From contig RCNQ01000007.1 of NCBI GenBank assembly GCA_003731675.1, positions 1 through 31,169 on the forward strand: a DNA stretch of 31,169 nucleotides. The letters are read 5' to 3'. The position numbers were made by a program, and so were the translations under genes. The stretch comes from Bacteroidetes/Chlorobi group bacterium ChocPot_Mid (GTDB lineage Bacteria > Bacteroidota > Ignavibacteria > Kapaibacteriales > UBA2268). Positions 7,185 through 16,008 of this stretch are shown here, piece by piece (position 1 is the first letter of the stretch; each line of letters opens with the position of its first letter). Under the pieces are notes generated by a model. It was given only the letters and a program-made list of their open reading frames with translations. It had not been told where the DNA came from and did no database searches.

Positions 7185-7689
7185 CATCATCTCCCTTGTC
7201 ATCAAATAGTCCATATTTCACATAACCTTTATCTTCGGGCAAATTATCCTGAGCAGCGGCTTCCTTTGCGAGTTTATCGCATCTTTCATTTTCAATTATT
7301 CCAGTATGTGCCGGGACCCAAATAAATTCCACATTATGTTTATTTTTCTGTCTAACTAATTGCTTCCATAAATCTGCATTTGGAACTGGTTTTGTCTTCT
7401 TCTTCCATTTGTCTCTCTGCCATTTTTCAAGCCAACCTTTTGTAAGAGAATTTACCAAATAACTTGAGTCAGTATGTAACTGAACCACAGAACGTCTGTC
7501 GGTTTTCAGAGCTTTTAATGCTTCAATGGCAGCGAGTAATTCCATTCTGTTATTTGTTGTAAGCTTGAAACCTCCTGAAATTTCCTTACGATATTTTCCG
7601 TAAATTAATACTGCTCCCCATCCTCCCGGACCTGGATTTCCGAGTGAAGAACCATCGGTATATATAATTACTTTTTTTTTCTTGTCCAT
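7177..7689 (-). CDS. rnhA: Ribonuclease HI
   Basis: This 170-aa enzyme cleaves the RNA strand of RNA-DNA hybrids, such as Okazaki primers and R-loops. The catalytic carboxylates are visible at D12 (YTDGSSLGNPGPGGWG), E50 (NNRMELLA), D74 (HTDSSYLV) and D138 (NERCDKLA), with H128 in VPAHTG. The basic handle segment WLEKWQRDKWKKKTKP is present. The C-terminal tail after residue 147 is acidic (ends GDDDE). Codons 3-6 contain an A9 run (7672-7680), which could slip. The stop overlaps the start of the DUF1460 lipoprotein gene by 8 bases, so a housekeeping enzyme is coupled to envelope genes here. Confidence 0.96.
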   Translation of the reverse strand: MDKKKKVIIYTDGSSLGNPGPGGWGAVLIYGKYRKEISGGFKLTTNNRMELLAAIEALKALKTDRRSVVQLHTDSSYLVNSLTKGWLEKWQRDKWKKKTKPVPNADLWKQLVRQKNKHNVEFIWVPAHTGIIENERCDKLAKEAAAQDNLPEDKGYVKYGLFDDKGDDDE

Positions 7690-7715
7690 TCTCAGATGTT
7701 AGTGATATAATTTCA

Positions 7716-10700
7716 TTACATTTTTACTAAAGGTATTGTTTGTGTTTTGTCTGAGCTTCTAATAACAAGGAAATATACACCTGAAGAAAATTCTGATAAA
7801 TCATATTCTTTGTTATTCAGCCAGTCTTTAAATTCAAATAATTTATTTCCTCTCAAATCTGTTATAAAAATTTCGGGAATATTTATTGCCTCATTTCTCT
7901 TGTCAATATCAATCCTTATTTTATCAATAAATGGATTTGGTGAAAGTTTGAACGCAATTCCTCCCGATTCAATTCTTTGTTCTTCAACAAATATGGGGTC
8001 GCCTCCTGTCCCTCTGGCATTAAGTTGTTTGACAGGGTCATTCAACGCATTGGAATAAACATATACTTTTCTGTTATAACTTATTTTTTCCTTTGGTTCA
8101 AATCTCATTTCAACGGTTTTACTGTTAAATGCTGTTATATTTATCGGAAAAGAAATTCCCGGAAAAGAATAAACATTATCTTCGTTATTTTCAATCTGAA
8201 TATTATTAACTATCAATACACCATCTCCTGTATTTTCTATTTGCATTTCAACGTCTGAATAAGTATTTATCGGAACAGTCTTGAAATTAATAAATATGTT
8301 TGCAATTTTGATATTCGCTGTTGGTGCATCTCCAATACCATAGCAATTAATAATCAGATTTGTATCCCTGTAAGCATTCGAATGAATATTTAAAGTTGCG
8401 GAATAATTAGTTCGCACTTTGGGAGAGAAAACAACTGTCAAATTTACACTCTGTCCAGCATTGATAATCAAAGGTAATGATACTGTATGATTCTCAATCT
8501 CAGAGATTGAAAAAACCTTGTTGCTATCTCCAACAAAGGATATTGAATCAATTGATAATTGTAATTCGCCGTTATTTGTAATCATTAAAGTCTGTGAAGC
8601 AGTTGCCTTGGTGCTGTCATAATTTAATGATTTTTTGTTTACTGCAATCAAAGGTTCAGGTTTATAGCCATTGCCGAGAATATCATAGGATTTCGTGGAA
8701 TCGTTGACTGCATCTGAGTTGAAAGTAACGAGTGCTTTGAACTTTTCCCTGAGATTAGGTTTGAACTTTACTTTTATCTGTTTTGTTTCCTGAGGAGCAA
8801 GAGTAAAAGGCACTTGTTTGTCTGGTAAAGTGAAAACTTTATTTTGGTCTAACTCAATAAAATAATCGGAAACATTCAAAGTTGCATCACCGATATTGAT
8901 AATTTGAAAGATTTTTTCGGAGGAATCACCAACGTTGATAGTTCCGAAGTTTGTATGAGTCTGAACGAATTTAACAATTGCTTTTTGTCCTTGCCATGTT
9001 TTAATGAAATCAATTGAACCGACGGAGTCAGCAATGATATTGATATTTGTTGGCGGATTATAAATTTTTGTAACAGGTGAATTGACCATAGGCCAGCGTA
9101 TTGTAATTGAGTCCACTCTGTTGAGATTTCCAAGACCGAAGTTGAGTATAAATGGTTGCTGACCACCGAAATGACCCAGTCCCGTTTGAATTTCCCTGAT
9201 TTGGTTCAAAGTGTCAGAATGCACTGTTACTCTTGCACCAATTGCACTTTGGTTGCAACCCTTAGGAGCAATAAGTTTAATAGATATCCAATTGCTTTGA
9301 TTGGCAATATCGTTTCTCAGTAATCTCAACTGGGGTGTATCTTTGCTGTGAAATATGAAAATGTCATTGTCTCCATCTAAATCGAAATCGCTTAGCTCTG
9401 CATTGGAGGCATCTTTCATGTACATCAATCCTAATTCATTTGTAATGTCATAGAATTGATGGTCATCTTTTTGGATGCACATATAAACTCTATCGGTTGC
9501 AGGAGTATAGTATCCCTGACAAACCACAATATCCTGCCAGCCATTATTTTCGAAATCCACCCAAAGACCGCTATAATCACCAAGATGAGAGTTCAAATCT
9601 TCGTTGCGGTGAATTATGTTTAAATCCGAAACGAAATTGTAATCAGGTGGTCCCTGATTAACTGCGACGTGTGTGTGTCCTTCAATGGTACCGTTGCTGT
9701 GTACTTGCAGACCACCGTGGATAAGACATTGCAAGATGTCCATATCTCCGTCATTGTCAAAATCGGCTGTAGGGGCTTCCCATTGGCATAAAGGTTGCTG
9801 AACCCAATTACCGTTTTGGTCATATCCTGCATCACCACCATACTCTTGAGCATTGTAGCCAACTGCTTGGGCTATGTCTAAGAATTTCCCGTCACCCATA
9901 TTTCTTAGTATTCTGCCCCCGGACCTGCAATATGGTGAGGTAATAACGTCCTGCCAACCATCATTGTCGTAATCAGTTACGTTTACTCCGTAAAGTGGTT
10001 CAGTAATAGCTTGCACTCCCGCATTTTTAACCTCTGTAAAAGAGCCATCACCATTTCCTTTCATAAGAATATCCGGAAATGTAATGTTATTTTTATAATC
10101 CTTGAATTTTGTAGCTATGTATAAATCCAAAATTCCATCGTAATCATAATCAATAAATGACAAACCAACAGCATCAATTAATCCCGGATATAAATTTGGA
10201 AAGAAAACATGGTCAGAAAGCCCTGCATCGGTTTTAATTGTGAAGTGTCCAGTTCCGTCATTCAAAAATACTTCGGATTTGTCCATGGTTTCTGGTTGAG
10301 TTATGTATTCCAAACGATGATAGTACATACTCGTCACCAAATCCACATCGCCGTCGTTGTCGATATCACCTAAAATTGCAATGTCGTATTCACGCATAGG
10401 TTTACCGGGAATTCTACTGACATTAATTCCTGATTCTTGTGTGAAATCAACGAATTTTCTTTGCCCCGGATTTGAAGGGTCGGAGACATTGAGATAAAGA
10501 GTAAAAGTATTACTGTGACCGACCACGATTCCGCTTGTCCCGATGAGAATATCGGGGTAATTGTCGCCGTTAATGTCTGCAGATTGGACGTATGTTGATT
10601 TTTGCCCTTGAAGTCCAACCTGAGTTGTAATGTCTTTGAACCACCCGCTGTTTTGCGAAAAAGCAGTTGCTGAGATAAAAATCGCAAATAAAAAAGCTAT

Positions 10701-10718
10701 TGTAATAATTTTTTTCAT
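7716..10718 (-). CDS. T9SS-exported ASPIC/UnbV (FG-GAP) protein with choice-of-anchor D repeats
   Basis: This 1000-aa extracellular protein has a signal peptide (residues 1-21, ending FSQ). Residues 30-470 hold FG-GAP/VCBS repeats with at least six calcium-type loops: DINGDNYPD (48), DIDNDGDVD (118), DYDYDGILD (190), DYDNDGWQD (249), DFDNDGDMD (319) and DFDLDGDND (444). An ASPIC/UnbV domain spans about 485-548. Three choice-of-anchor D/ASH-like immunoglobulin repeats lie at about 580-685, 690-795 and 800-905. A type A T9SS sorting domain covers about 920-1000 (FKLSPNPF..., SGVYFLVI, final LVKM). It is likely surface-anchored or released and binds calcium; its ligand is unknown. It is the first gene of the minus-strand run, 26 bases ahead of rnhA. 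Confidence 0.92.
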   Translation of the reverse strand: MKKIITIAFLFAIFISATAFSQNSGWFKDITTQVGLQGQKSTYVQSADINGDNYPDILIGTSGIVVGHSNTFTLYLNVSDPSNPGQRKFVDFTQESGINVSRIPGKPMREYDIAILGDIDNDGDVDLVTSMYYHRLEYITQPETMDKSEVFLNDGTGHFTIKTDAGLSDHVFFPNLYPGLIDAVGLSFIDYDYDGILDLYIATKFKDYKNNITFPDILMKGNGDGSFTEVKNAGVQAITEPLYGVNVTDYDNDGWQDVITSPYCRSGGRILRNMGDGKFLDIAQAVGYNAQEYGGDAGYDQNGNWVQQPLCQWEAPTADFDNDGDMDILQCLIHGGLQVHSNGTIEGHTHVAVNQGPPDYNFVSDLNIIHRNEDLNSHLGDYSGLWVDFENNGWQDIVVCQGYYTPATDRVYMCIQKDDHQFYDITNELGLMYMKDASNAELSDFDLDGDNDIFIFHSKDTPQLRLLRNDIANQSNWISIKLIAPKGCNQSAIGARVTVHSDTLNQIREIQTGLGHFGGQQPFILNFGLGNLNRVDSITIRWPMVNSPVTKIYNPPTNINIIADSVGSIDFIKTWQGQKAIVKFVQTHTNFGTINVGDSSEKIFQIINIGDATLNVSDYFIELDQNKVFTLPDKQVPFTLAPQETKQIKVKFKPNLREKFKALVTFNSDAVNDSTKSYDILGNGYKPEPLIAVNKKSLNYDSTKATASQTLMITNNGELQLSIDSISFVGDSNKVFSISEIENHTVSLPLIINAGQSVNLTVVFSPKVRTNYSATLNIHSNAYRDTNLIINCYGIGDAPTANIKIANIFINFKTVPINTYSDVEMQIENTGDGVLIVNNIQIENNEDNVYSFPGISFPINITAFNSKTVEMRFEPKEKISYNRKVYVYSNALNDPVKQLNARGTGGDPIFVEEQRIESGGIAFKLSPNPFIDKIRIDIDKRNEAINIPEIFITDLRGNKLFEFKDWLNNKEYDLSEFSSGVYFLVIRSSDKTQTIPLVKM

Positions 10719-10935
10719 GATTAATTCTCAAATATTATTTAATAATTCTCAAAAATTAAGAAAATAATCCTACTGAAAAAAATTAAACTGTTGTAATTAG
10801 TAATATATACTATAAAAAATAGTGATTCTTACATATTTCCTCTTTGAAATTTCGAAAGTAACTAATATGTATATAAGAATGATAAAATTAACTAAACATT
10901 AACAGTACTTTAACCGCAAAAAAACATTACAGAGA

Positions 10936-10943
10936 TAATTTTG
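10936..10943 (+). promoter_or_regulatory. Possible -7 element (TAATTTTG) of the TonB receptor gene
   Basis: TAATTTTG fits TAnnTTTG and lies 57 bases ahead of the ATG at 11000. The -33 region has no clear TTTG. The same 281-base divergent spacer (10719-10999) also holds a short direct repeat AATTCTCAAA at 10723 and 10744, close to the start of the minus-strand gene; nothing else stands out there. Confidence 0.35.
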
Positions 10944-10999
10944 AATACTTATAAAAAGTGCAATTATAAAAAGATGTTAAATAATTTTTTGGATACGAT

Positions 11000-13909
11000 A
11001 TGTTAAAAATCAGAATAATTTTACTTTTATTCAATATCATCCTTTTCAATAGCCTACTTCTATATTCTTCAGAAAAAGGGATGATAACAGGAAAAGTAAT
11101 AGACGCTGAGACGGGTGAAATCCTGCGTGGAGCAACAATAATGATACCCGAATTGAAAAATGGTAGCAGAACTGATATAAAGGGCACATATAAAATTAAG
11201 GATATACCTTTTGGGTTGTATTCTTTGAAAGCCAGTTATGTTGGTTACGTTACAAGAGAGATAAATAGCATAGAGATTAACAAATCTTCTAATGAGGAAA
11301 TCATAATAGCATTGCAACCTCAATATTCGAAAACAGAAGAAGTAATTGTAGAAGCAAAACGTACAAATGACAATGCGGCGGCATTGCTTTCTGCAAGGAA
11401 GAATGCTGGAGAAATCAGCGATGGAATAAGTGCTGAGGAAATTAAGAAATTACCTGATTCCGATGCCGGGCAGTCATTGCAAAGAGTGGCAGGAGTAACC
11501 TTGATGGGTGGAAAATACATTTATGTTAGGGGAAGTAATGAGAGATATAGCAACACAACACTGAATGGAGCTTCACTGTCCACAACAGAAACCGATAAAA
11601 AGGCATTTGCTTTTGATATGTTCCCAGCAGATTTTTTAGAGAATGCCAATGTAGCTAAATCTTTTACACCTGATAAACCGGGTAACTTTGCGGGTGCTTT
11701 GGTCGAGCTGAATACAATAGATTATCCATCTGGTTTTAGTTTCAAGATTGGGACAAGTTCCTCGGTTAGCGACAATCTTACAACACAGAATTCAGGTTTT
11801 ATCACTTATCAAGGAAGTCGGAGTAATATCTTTGGCTTTAGCAATGGTTTAAGAAGTATGCCTTCAAATATACCTCAATCAAGAAGCGATATGTCAAATT
11901 TGCTTGTTGCATTGAAAAGTGATAATAATGATGTCAAATTTAACGCCCAGCAAACATGGTCAGCATTAGGAAAAAGCTTCAATAACAAAAGCTGGAAAAC
12001 AGATTCAATCGGTGCGCCACCTAATCTTGGTTATTCAATGGCTTTTACCAATCTTTTCAATGTTGCAGGTAATGACCTTGGGGTTATGGCATCTGCCAAC
12101 TGGGGAAATAGCTATAAATTTGATGCAATTGAAAGAGCAGTTATCTATACTAATGGCTCTTATGACTTATCTACAAAAGGGAGTAAATCCACTTACTCAA
12201 CAGATTTAAACGGATTGTTCAATCTGGCTTATAAAATTGGTGACCACTCATCTATTAATCTTAAAAATATATACAACAACACAAGTGATGATGAATTAGT
12301 ATATCTCGAAGGAGTTGAAAATGGCAAAAGCGCTGATTTGAAAAAAATCAGTTATAATTATGTTCAGAAAGAGCTTTATGCAGGTCAGTTGACAGGTGAG
12401 CATAGATTAAACCTGATGAATTCGATTGTGGATTGGAAAATGGGTTATTCTCAATCCATGCGAGATGAACCTGATTACAGAAGATTGCAATATGTAAGAA
12501 ATCATAATGATGAATTCGCCCCATTTACCTTGAATTTGAGTGAAAACCCAGGTGGTGACGGCACAAAAGCCGGAAGATATTTTTCCAATCTTCACGAAAA
12601 TGCTTTAAGTGGGCAATTCAATTATATGATACCATTCAAAAACTTTAATTTAAAATTCGGTGGTTTAATAGAATCCAGATATCGCGAATTCAAAGTAAGG
12701 TCTTTTACGCTTGTAAAAAGTGCTTCTGTACTTAGAAAATATTATGACACGACCTTCCAACAAGAAATTGACAATTGGACAGATGATAATATCGAAGCTC
12801 TGTTAAACGATTTTCATACCCCGGAGCAAATATTCAACGACAATAACTTCAATCTTCATGGTTTCGGTATTGCTGAAGATTCACAAGACAGGGATTCTTA
12901 TGTTGCTGATGAAACTACATCCGCCGCATACGTTATGACAGATATTCCGTTATTCATCGCTGACAGAAAATTAAGAATAATTACTGGTTTCAGAGTCGAA
13001 TCCAATCTGCAGAACCTTAGAGGATATTACCCTGAATTTAATCCGTTTGACTCCACATATCACACTGTTGAGCATACAAATACAAACTTAACAGATTTTC
13101 TGCCATCACTAAATCTTGTCTATTCATTAAGTAATTCGATGAATTTAAGAGCATCTGCCACCAAGACTCTTACCAGACCGACACTCAGAGAAATTGCACC
13201 TTTCACATTCTATGATTTTAGTAGTGCACTAAACGTAAAAGGCAATTCAAGTCTAAAAAGGACTATAATAGAAAATTATGATTTGAGGTATGAATGGTTT
13301 ATGAATCCTGGAGAGATAATCAGTGTCGGTGGATTTTACAAAGTATTTCACAATGCAATAGAAGAAACGATTATTCCGTCAGCAAGTGAAACTTTCAGAA
13401 CTTTCACTAACGCCAACGGAGTCGCAAATACTTACGGTATCGAATTCGAAATTCGTAAAAATCTCGATATTATCTCATCTTGGTTTAAGTACTTTAGTAT
13501 AAATTCGAATTTGTCTCTCATAAATTCACAGATTACGGTTGAGCAAACAGGTAGGCTGGATAAGAGAACTATGTGGGGACAATCACCTTATTCATTCAAT
13601 TTAGGATTATTTTTCTTTCACCCGGAATGGGGTACTTCATTTAATCTTGCATACAATATTCAAGGAAGAAGAATTGTGGCTGTTGCTAATATTAATCAAT
13701 ATCAATTTAACGACCCACATATTTACGAACTGCCAAGGAACATGTTAGATATAACTTTCTCACAAGAATTGGTTGATAACTTAGAGATTAAGTTTACAGC
13801 AAGAGATTTATTTAATGATAAACTAATTTTTGAGCAGGGAGGAAAAATAGTTTCTTCAAATTGGGGAGGTAGAAAAATAGGTTTAAGTTTAGGTTATAAG
13901 TTTAAATAA
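11000..13909 (+). CDS. TonB-dependent outer-membrane receptor with carboxypeptidase-regulatory domain
   Basis: This 969-aa outer-membrane transporter has a signal peptide at 1-24. A carboxypeptidase-D-regulatory-like beta-sandwich covers about 28-108 (GMITGKVIDAETGEILRGAT). A TonB-box-like stretch EEVIVEAKR lies at 113-121. The plug domain is at about 127-245 (LPDSDAGQSLQRVAGV, YIYVRGSNERYSNTTLNG), and a 22-strand-type barrel runs to the C-terminus, ending LSLGYKFK. There is no SusD-like partner next to it, so it is not a classical Sus pair. The following T9SS protein gene begins in the stop region (TAATG), so the two are co-transcribed and probably work on the same ligand, which the sequence does not reveal. 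The ATG at 11000 has only a weak GGA in front. Confidence 0.94.
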   Translation: MLKIRIILLLFNIILFNSLLLYSSEKGMITGKVIDAETGEILRGATIMIPELKNGSRTDIKGTYKIKDIPFGLYSLKASYVGYVTREINSIEINKSSNEEIIIALQPQYSKTEEVIVEAKRTNDNAAALLSARKNAGEISDGISAEEIKKLPDSDAGQSLQRVAGVTLMGGKYIYVRGSNERYSNTTLNGASLSTTETDKKAFAFDMFPADFLENANVAKSFTPDKPGNFAGALVELNTIDYPSGFSFKIGTSSSVSDNLTTQNSGFITYQGSRSNIFGFSNGLRSMPSNIPQSRSDMSNLLVALKSDNNDVKFNAQQTWSALGKSFNNKSWKTDSIGAPPNLGYSMAFTNLFNVAGNDLGVMASANWGNSYKFDAIERAVIYTNGSYDLSTKGSKSTYSTDLNGLFNLAYKIGDHSSINLKNIYNNTSDDELVYLEGVENGKSADLKKISYNYVQKELYAGQLTGEHRLNLMNSIVDWKMGYSQSMRDEPDYRRLQYVRNHNDEFAPFTLNLSENPGGDGTKAGRYFSNLHENALSGQFNYMIPFKNFNLKFGGLIESRYREFKVRSFTLVKSASVLRKYYDTTFQQEIDNWTDDNIEALLNDFHTPEQIFNDNNFNLHGFGIAEDSQDRDSYVADETTSAAYVMTDIPLFIADRKLRIITGFRVESNLQNLRGYYPEFNPFDSTYHTVEHTNTNLTDFLPSLNLVYSLSNSMNLRASATKTLTRPTLREIAPFTFYDFSSALNVKGNSSLKRTIIENYDLRYEWFMNPGEIISVGGFYKVFHNAIEETIIPSASETFRTFTNANGVANTYGIEFEIRKNLDIISSWFKYFSINSNLSLINSQITVEQTGRLDKRTMWGQSPYSFNLGLFFFHPEWGTSFNLAYNIQGRRIVAVANINQYQFNDPHIYELPRNMLDITFSQELVDNLEIKFTARDLFNDKLIFEQGGKIVSSNWGGRKIGLSLGYKFK

Positions 13910-13953
13910 TGAAAATAATTATTTTGTTTAATTTTAATAAAGGATTTTTATTT

Positions 13954-15954
13954 ATGAAAAAATTAATTTTTTACACAATCGCTTTTGCAATTTTTACATT
14001 ATTTGCAAATGCACAACCAACAAGTTTGACTATCAAAACACCAAAAGCTAACGACAGAATACGTTTCGGTACAAGTGTTAACATTTCCTGGGATACCACC
14101 ACTGGTACAGCAGGACAAACATTCAAATTCTACTGGAGCGAAACTGAAACAGGACCTTGGACAGTTCTTCCAATGCCAAAGGGTGCAACAGAATTTGTTG
14201 ATGGTACTGCTTCTAAAGCTACAGGTAACGTTAATACATCATTTCCAAACAAACCAACAGTATGGTTAAAAATGGAATTAAAGAGCAATCCTCAAGTATT
14301 TGCAGTTGTTGGTCCAATGACTGTTTATACACAAGCGGCTTCTAAAGCAGATTCTACAATCAGTGGAACAATAAGTAGTAAATTACATCTCAGCTCTTCA
14401 AAAATCTATCAGTTAAAAGGTATTGTTTTTGTTGCTGACGGTGGTGAACTTAGTATTGAACCCGGTACAATCATCTTCGGTGAAGTTGGTGGGACGTCAG
14501 CTCTATGCATTAACAGAGGTGGTAAAATATTTGCCCAAGGTACACCTGACAGACCAATCGTTTTCACAAGCGGTGTTGTAGCAGGACAAAGAGACCGTGG
14601 TGATTGGGGCGGTTTACTTATTATGGGTAAAGCACCGACAAATCTCGGTGAAGCACCTGTTGAAGGCGGTATCGCAGATGATGCTACTAAAAAGATTAAT
14701 GGTTGGTTTGGTGGCAATGACCCACATGACAACAGTGGTGTTTTAGCTTATGTCAGAATTGAATTTGCCGGTATTGCAGAATCACCTGATAATGAGTTGA
14801 ATGGTCTGATGTTAGGAGCTGTCGGTGATGGAACAACTATTCACCACGTACAGGTTTCTTATTCCGGTGATGATGCTTTCGAATGGTTTGGTGGCACTGT
14901 TAATGCAAAATACTTGATAGCTTTAAACACAATTGACGATGATTTTGATACCGATAATGGTTTCAGTGGAAAAGTTCAGTTCGGTTTAATCAAAAGAGCA
15001 CCGAATGTTGCTGATATATCCAACAGTGAAGCGTTCGAAAGTGATAATGATGCCAAATCATCTGAAAAAGAACCTTTTACAAGAGGTGTATTCTGCAATG
15101 TTACTGCTTTGGGTGGAGTTCAGGATACAAGCTGGACTTCCGGAACAGGAGAAAATAAATACCATCCAAGATTTTTAGTTGGAGCTCAAATTCGCAGAAA
15201 CTCAAGACTATCAATTCTAAATTCAATTTTTGTTGGTTGGCCCGCAGGAGTTGAATTAAGCGGAAATAATACAGTCAGAGCCGCTGGTGTTGATTCTTTA
15301 TACGTAAGATATAATAGTTTCTATGGTATTAAAAACAACAAATTCTTTTATTTCGGTAGCGGTACTACTCCAACAGAGGCAGTAGATGCTAACTGGTTGA
15401 GCAAAACTGAATACGGAAACGAATTTCACAATGGACAAGGTAAAACTGATGCTTTGGCAAAAATCAATGATGGTTTTGGTGTTGCAACTTTCAATCCTTT
15501 ACCATCAAATCAGGCAAGCTACTTATCATCAGCAAAATTTGATGTTCCGGTTTTAAATGACCCTTACTTCGATGTTGTACCTTATCGTGGTGCTTTCGGT
15601 ACTGAACGATGGGATTTACCTTGGGCTAATTATGACCCTGTAAATACTTCATACACTTTATCAGATGTTGAAGAAAATTCTAAACTTGCTAAGTCAATGA
15701 ATGTTTCGATTTATCCTATACCTGCTGTTGATTTTACAACGGTAAATTACTATTTGCCTGAAACAACAGATATGACAATCAGGTTTGTTAATGCATTAGG
15801 TAATATTACTTCTACATTTATTGAGAACAAATATCAGACTGCTGGTTATTACAACTTCAATCTGAATACAGAAGATTTACAAAACGGTATTTATTTTCTA
15901 CAATTTATAACAAATAATGGTACAGTTAGCGAAAAAATAGTAGTTAATAGATAA
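13954..15954 (+). CDS. T9SS-exported beta-helix-like surface protein paired with the TonB receptor
   Basis: This protein of about 666 aa has a signal peptide MKKLIFYTIAFAIFTLFANAQ. An Ig-like N-terminal domain covers about 20-120 (SISW-type strand pattern with GTSVNISWDT). A long parallel-beta-helix-like region follows, with motifs such as LSIEPGTIIFGE, GGKIFAQGTPDRPIVFTS, DWGGLLIMGKAP and SGDDAFEWFGG. A type A T9SS sorting domain covers the last 80 residues (VSIYPIPAVDFTTVNY..., GIYFLQF). I chose the ATG at 13954 because AAAGGA lies 9 bases upstream and the signal peptide starts there; an in-frame ATG at 13909 adds an unlikely leader of 15 residues. Likely role: capture of the ligand taken up by the TonB receptor. 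The function is unknown. Confidence 0.88.
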   Translation: MKKLIFYTIAFAIFTLFANAQPTSLTIKTPKANDRIRFGTSVNISWDTTTGTAGQTFKFYWSETETGPWTVLPMPKGATEFVDGTASKATGNVNTSFPNKPTVWLKMELKSNPQVFAVVGPMTVYTQAASKADSTISGTISSKLHLSSSKIYQLKGIVFVADGGELSIEPGTIIFGEVGGTSALCINRGGKIFAQGTPDRPIVFTSGVVAGQRDRGDWGGLLIMGKAPTNLGEAPVEGGIADDATKKINGWFGGNDPHDNSGVLAYVRIEFAGIAESPDNELNGLMLGAVGDGTTIHHVQVSYSGDDAFEWFGGTVNAKYLIALNTIDDDFDTDNGFSGKVQFGLIKRAPNVADISNSEAFESDNDAKSSEKEPFTRGVFCNVTALGGVQDTSWTSGTGENKYHPRFLVGAQIRRNSRLSILNSIFVGWPAGVELSGNNTVRAAGVDSLYVRYNSFYGIKNNKFFYFGSGTTPTEAVDANWLSKTEYGNEFHNGQGKTDALAKINDGFGVATFNPLPSNQASYLSSAKFDVPVLNDPYFDVVPYRGAFGTERWDLPWANYDPVNTSYTLSDVEENSKLAKSMNVSIYPIPAVDFTTVNYYLPETTDMTIRFVNALGNITSTFIENKYQTAGYYNFNLNTEDLQNGIYFLQFITNNGTVSEKIVVNR

Positions 15955-15973
15955 GATATAATTTCCATATATA

Positions 15974-16008
15974 AAAATGGGATTCCTCAGCGAATCCCAT
16001 TTTTTTTT
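15974..16008. terminator. Strong bidirectional rho-independent terminator
   Basis: A 12-bp stem (arms 15974-15985 and 15992-16003; AAAATGGGATTC) with a 6-base loop CTCAGC is followed by a run of T to 16008. On the other strand the matching A-run gives a shorter U-tract. It serves the convergent ends of the beta-helix gene (15954) and the CotH gene (16007); the latter's stop codon lies in the distal T-run. Confidence 0.92.

Noticed and set aside
10719..10999. A small RNA or riboswitch in the divergent spacer
   Set aside because: No stable GC-containing stem or known aptamer pattern is visible, only AT-rich sequence with a short direct repeat.
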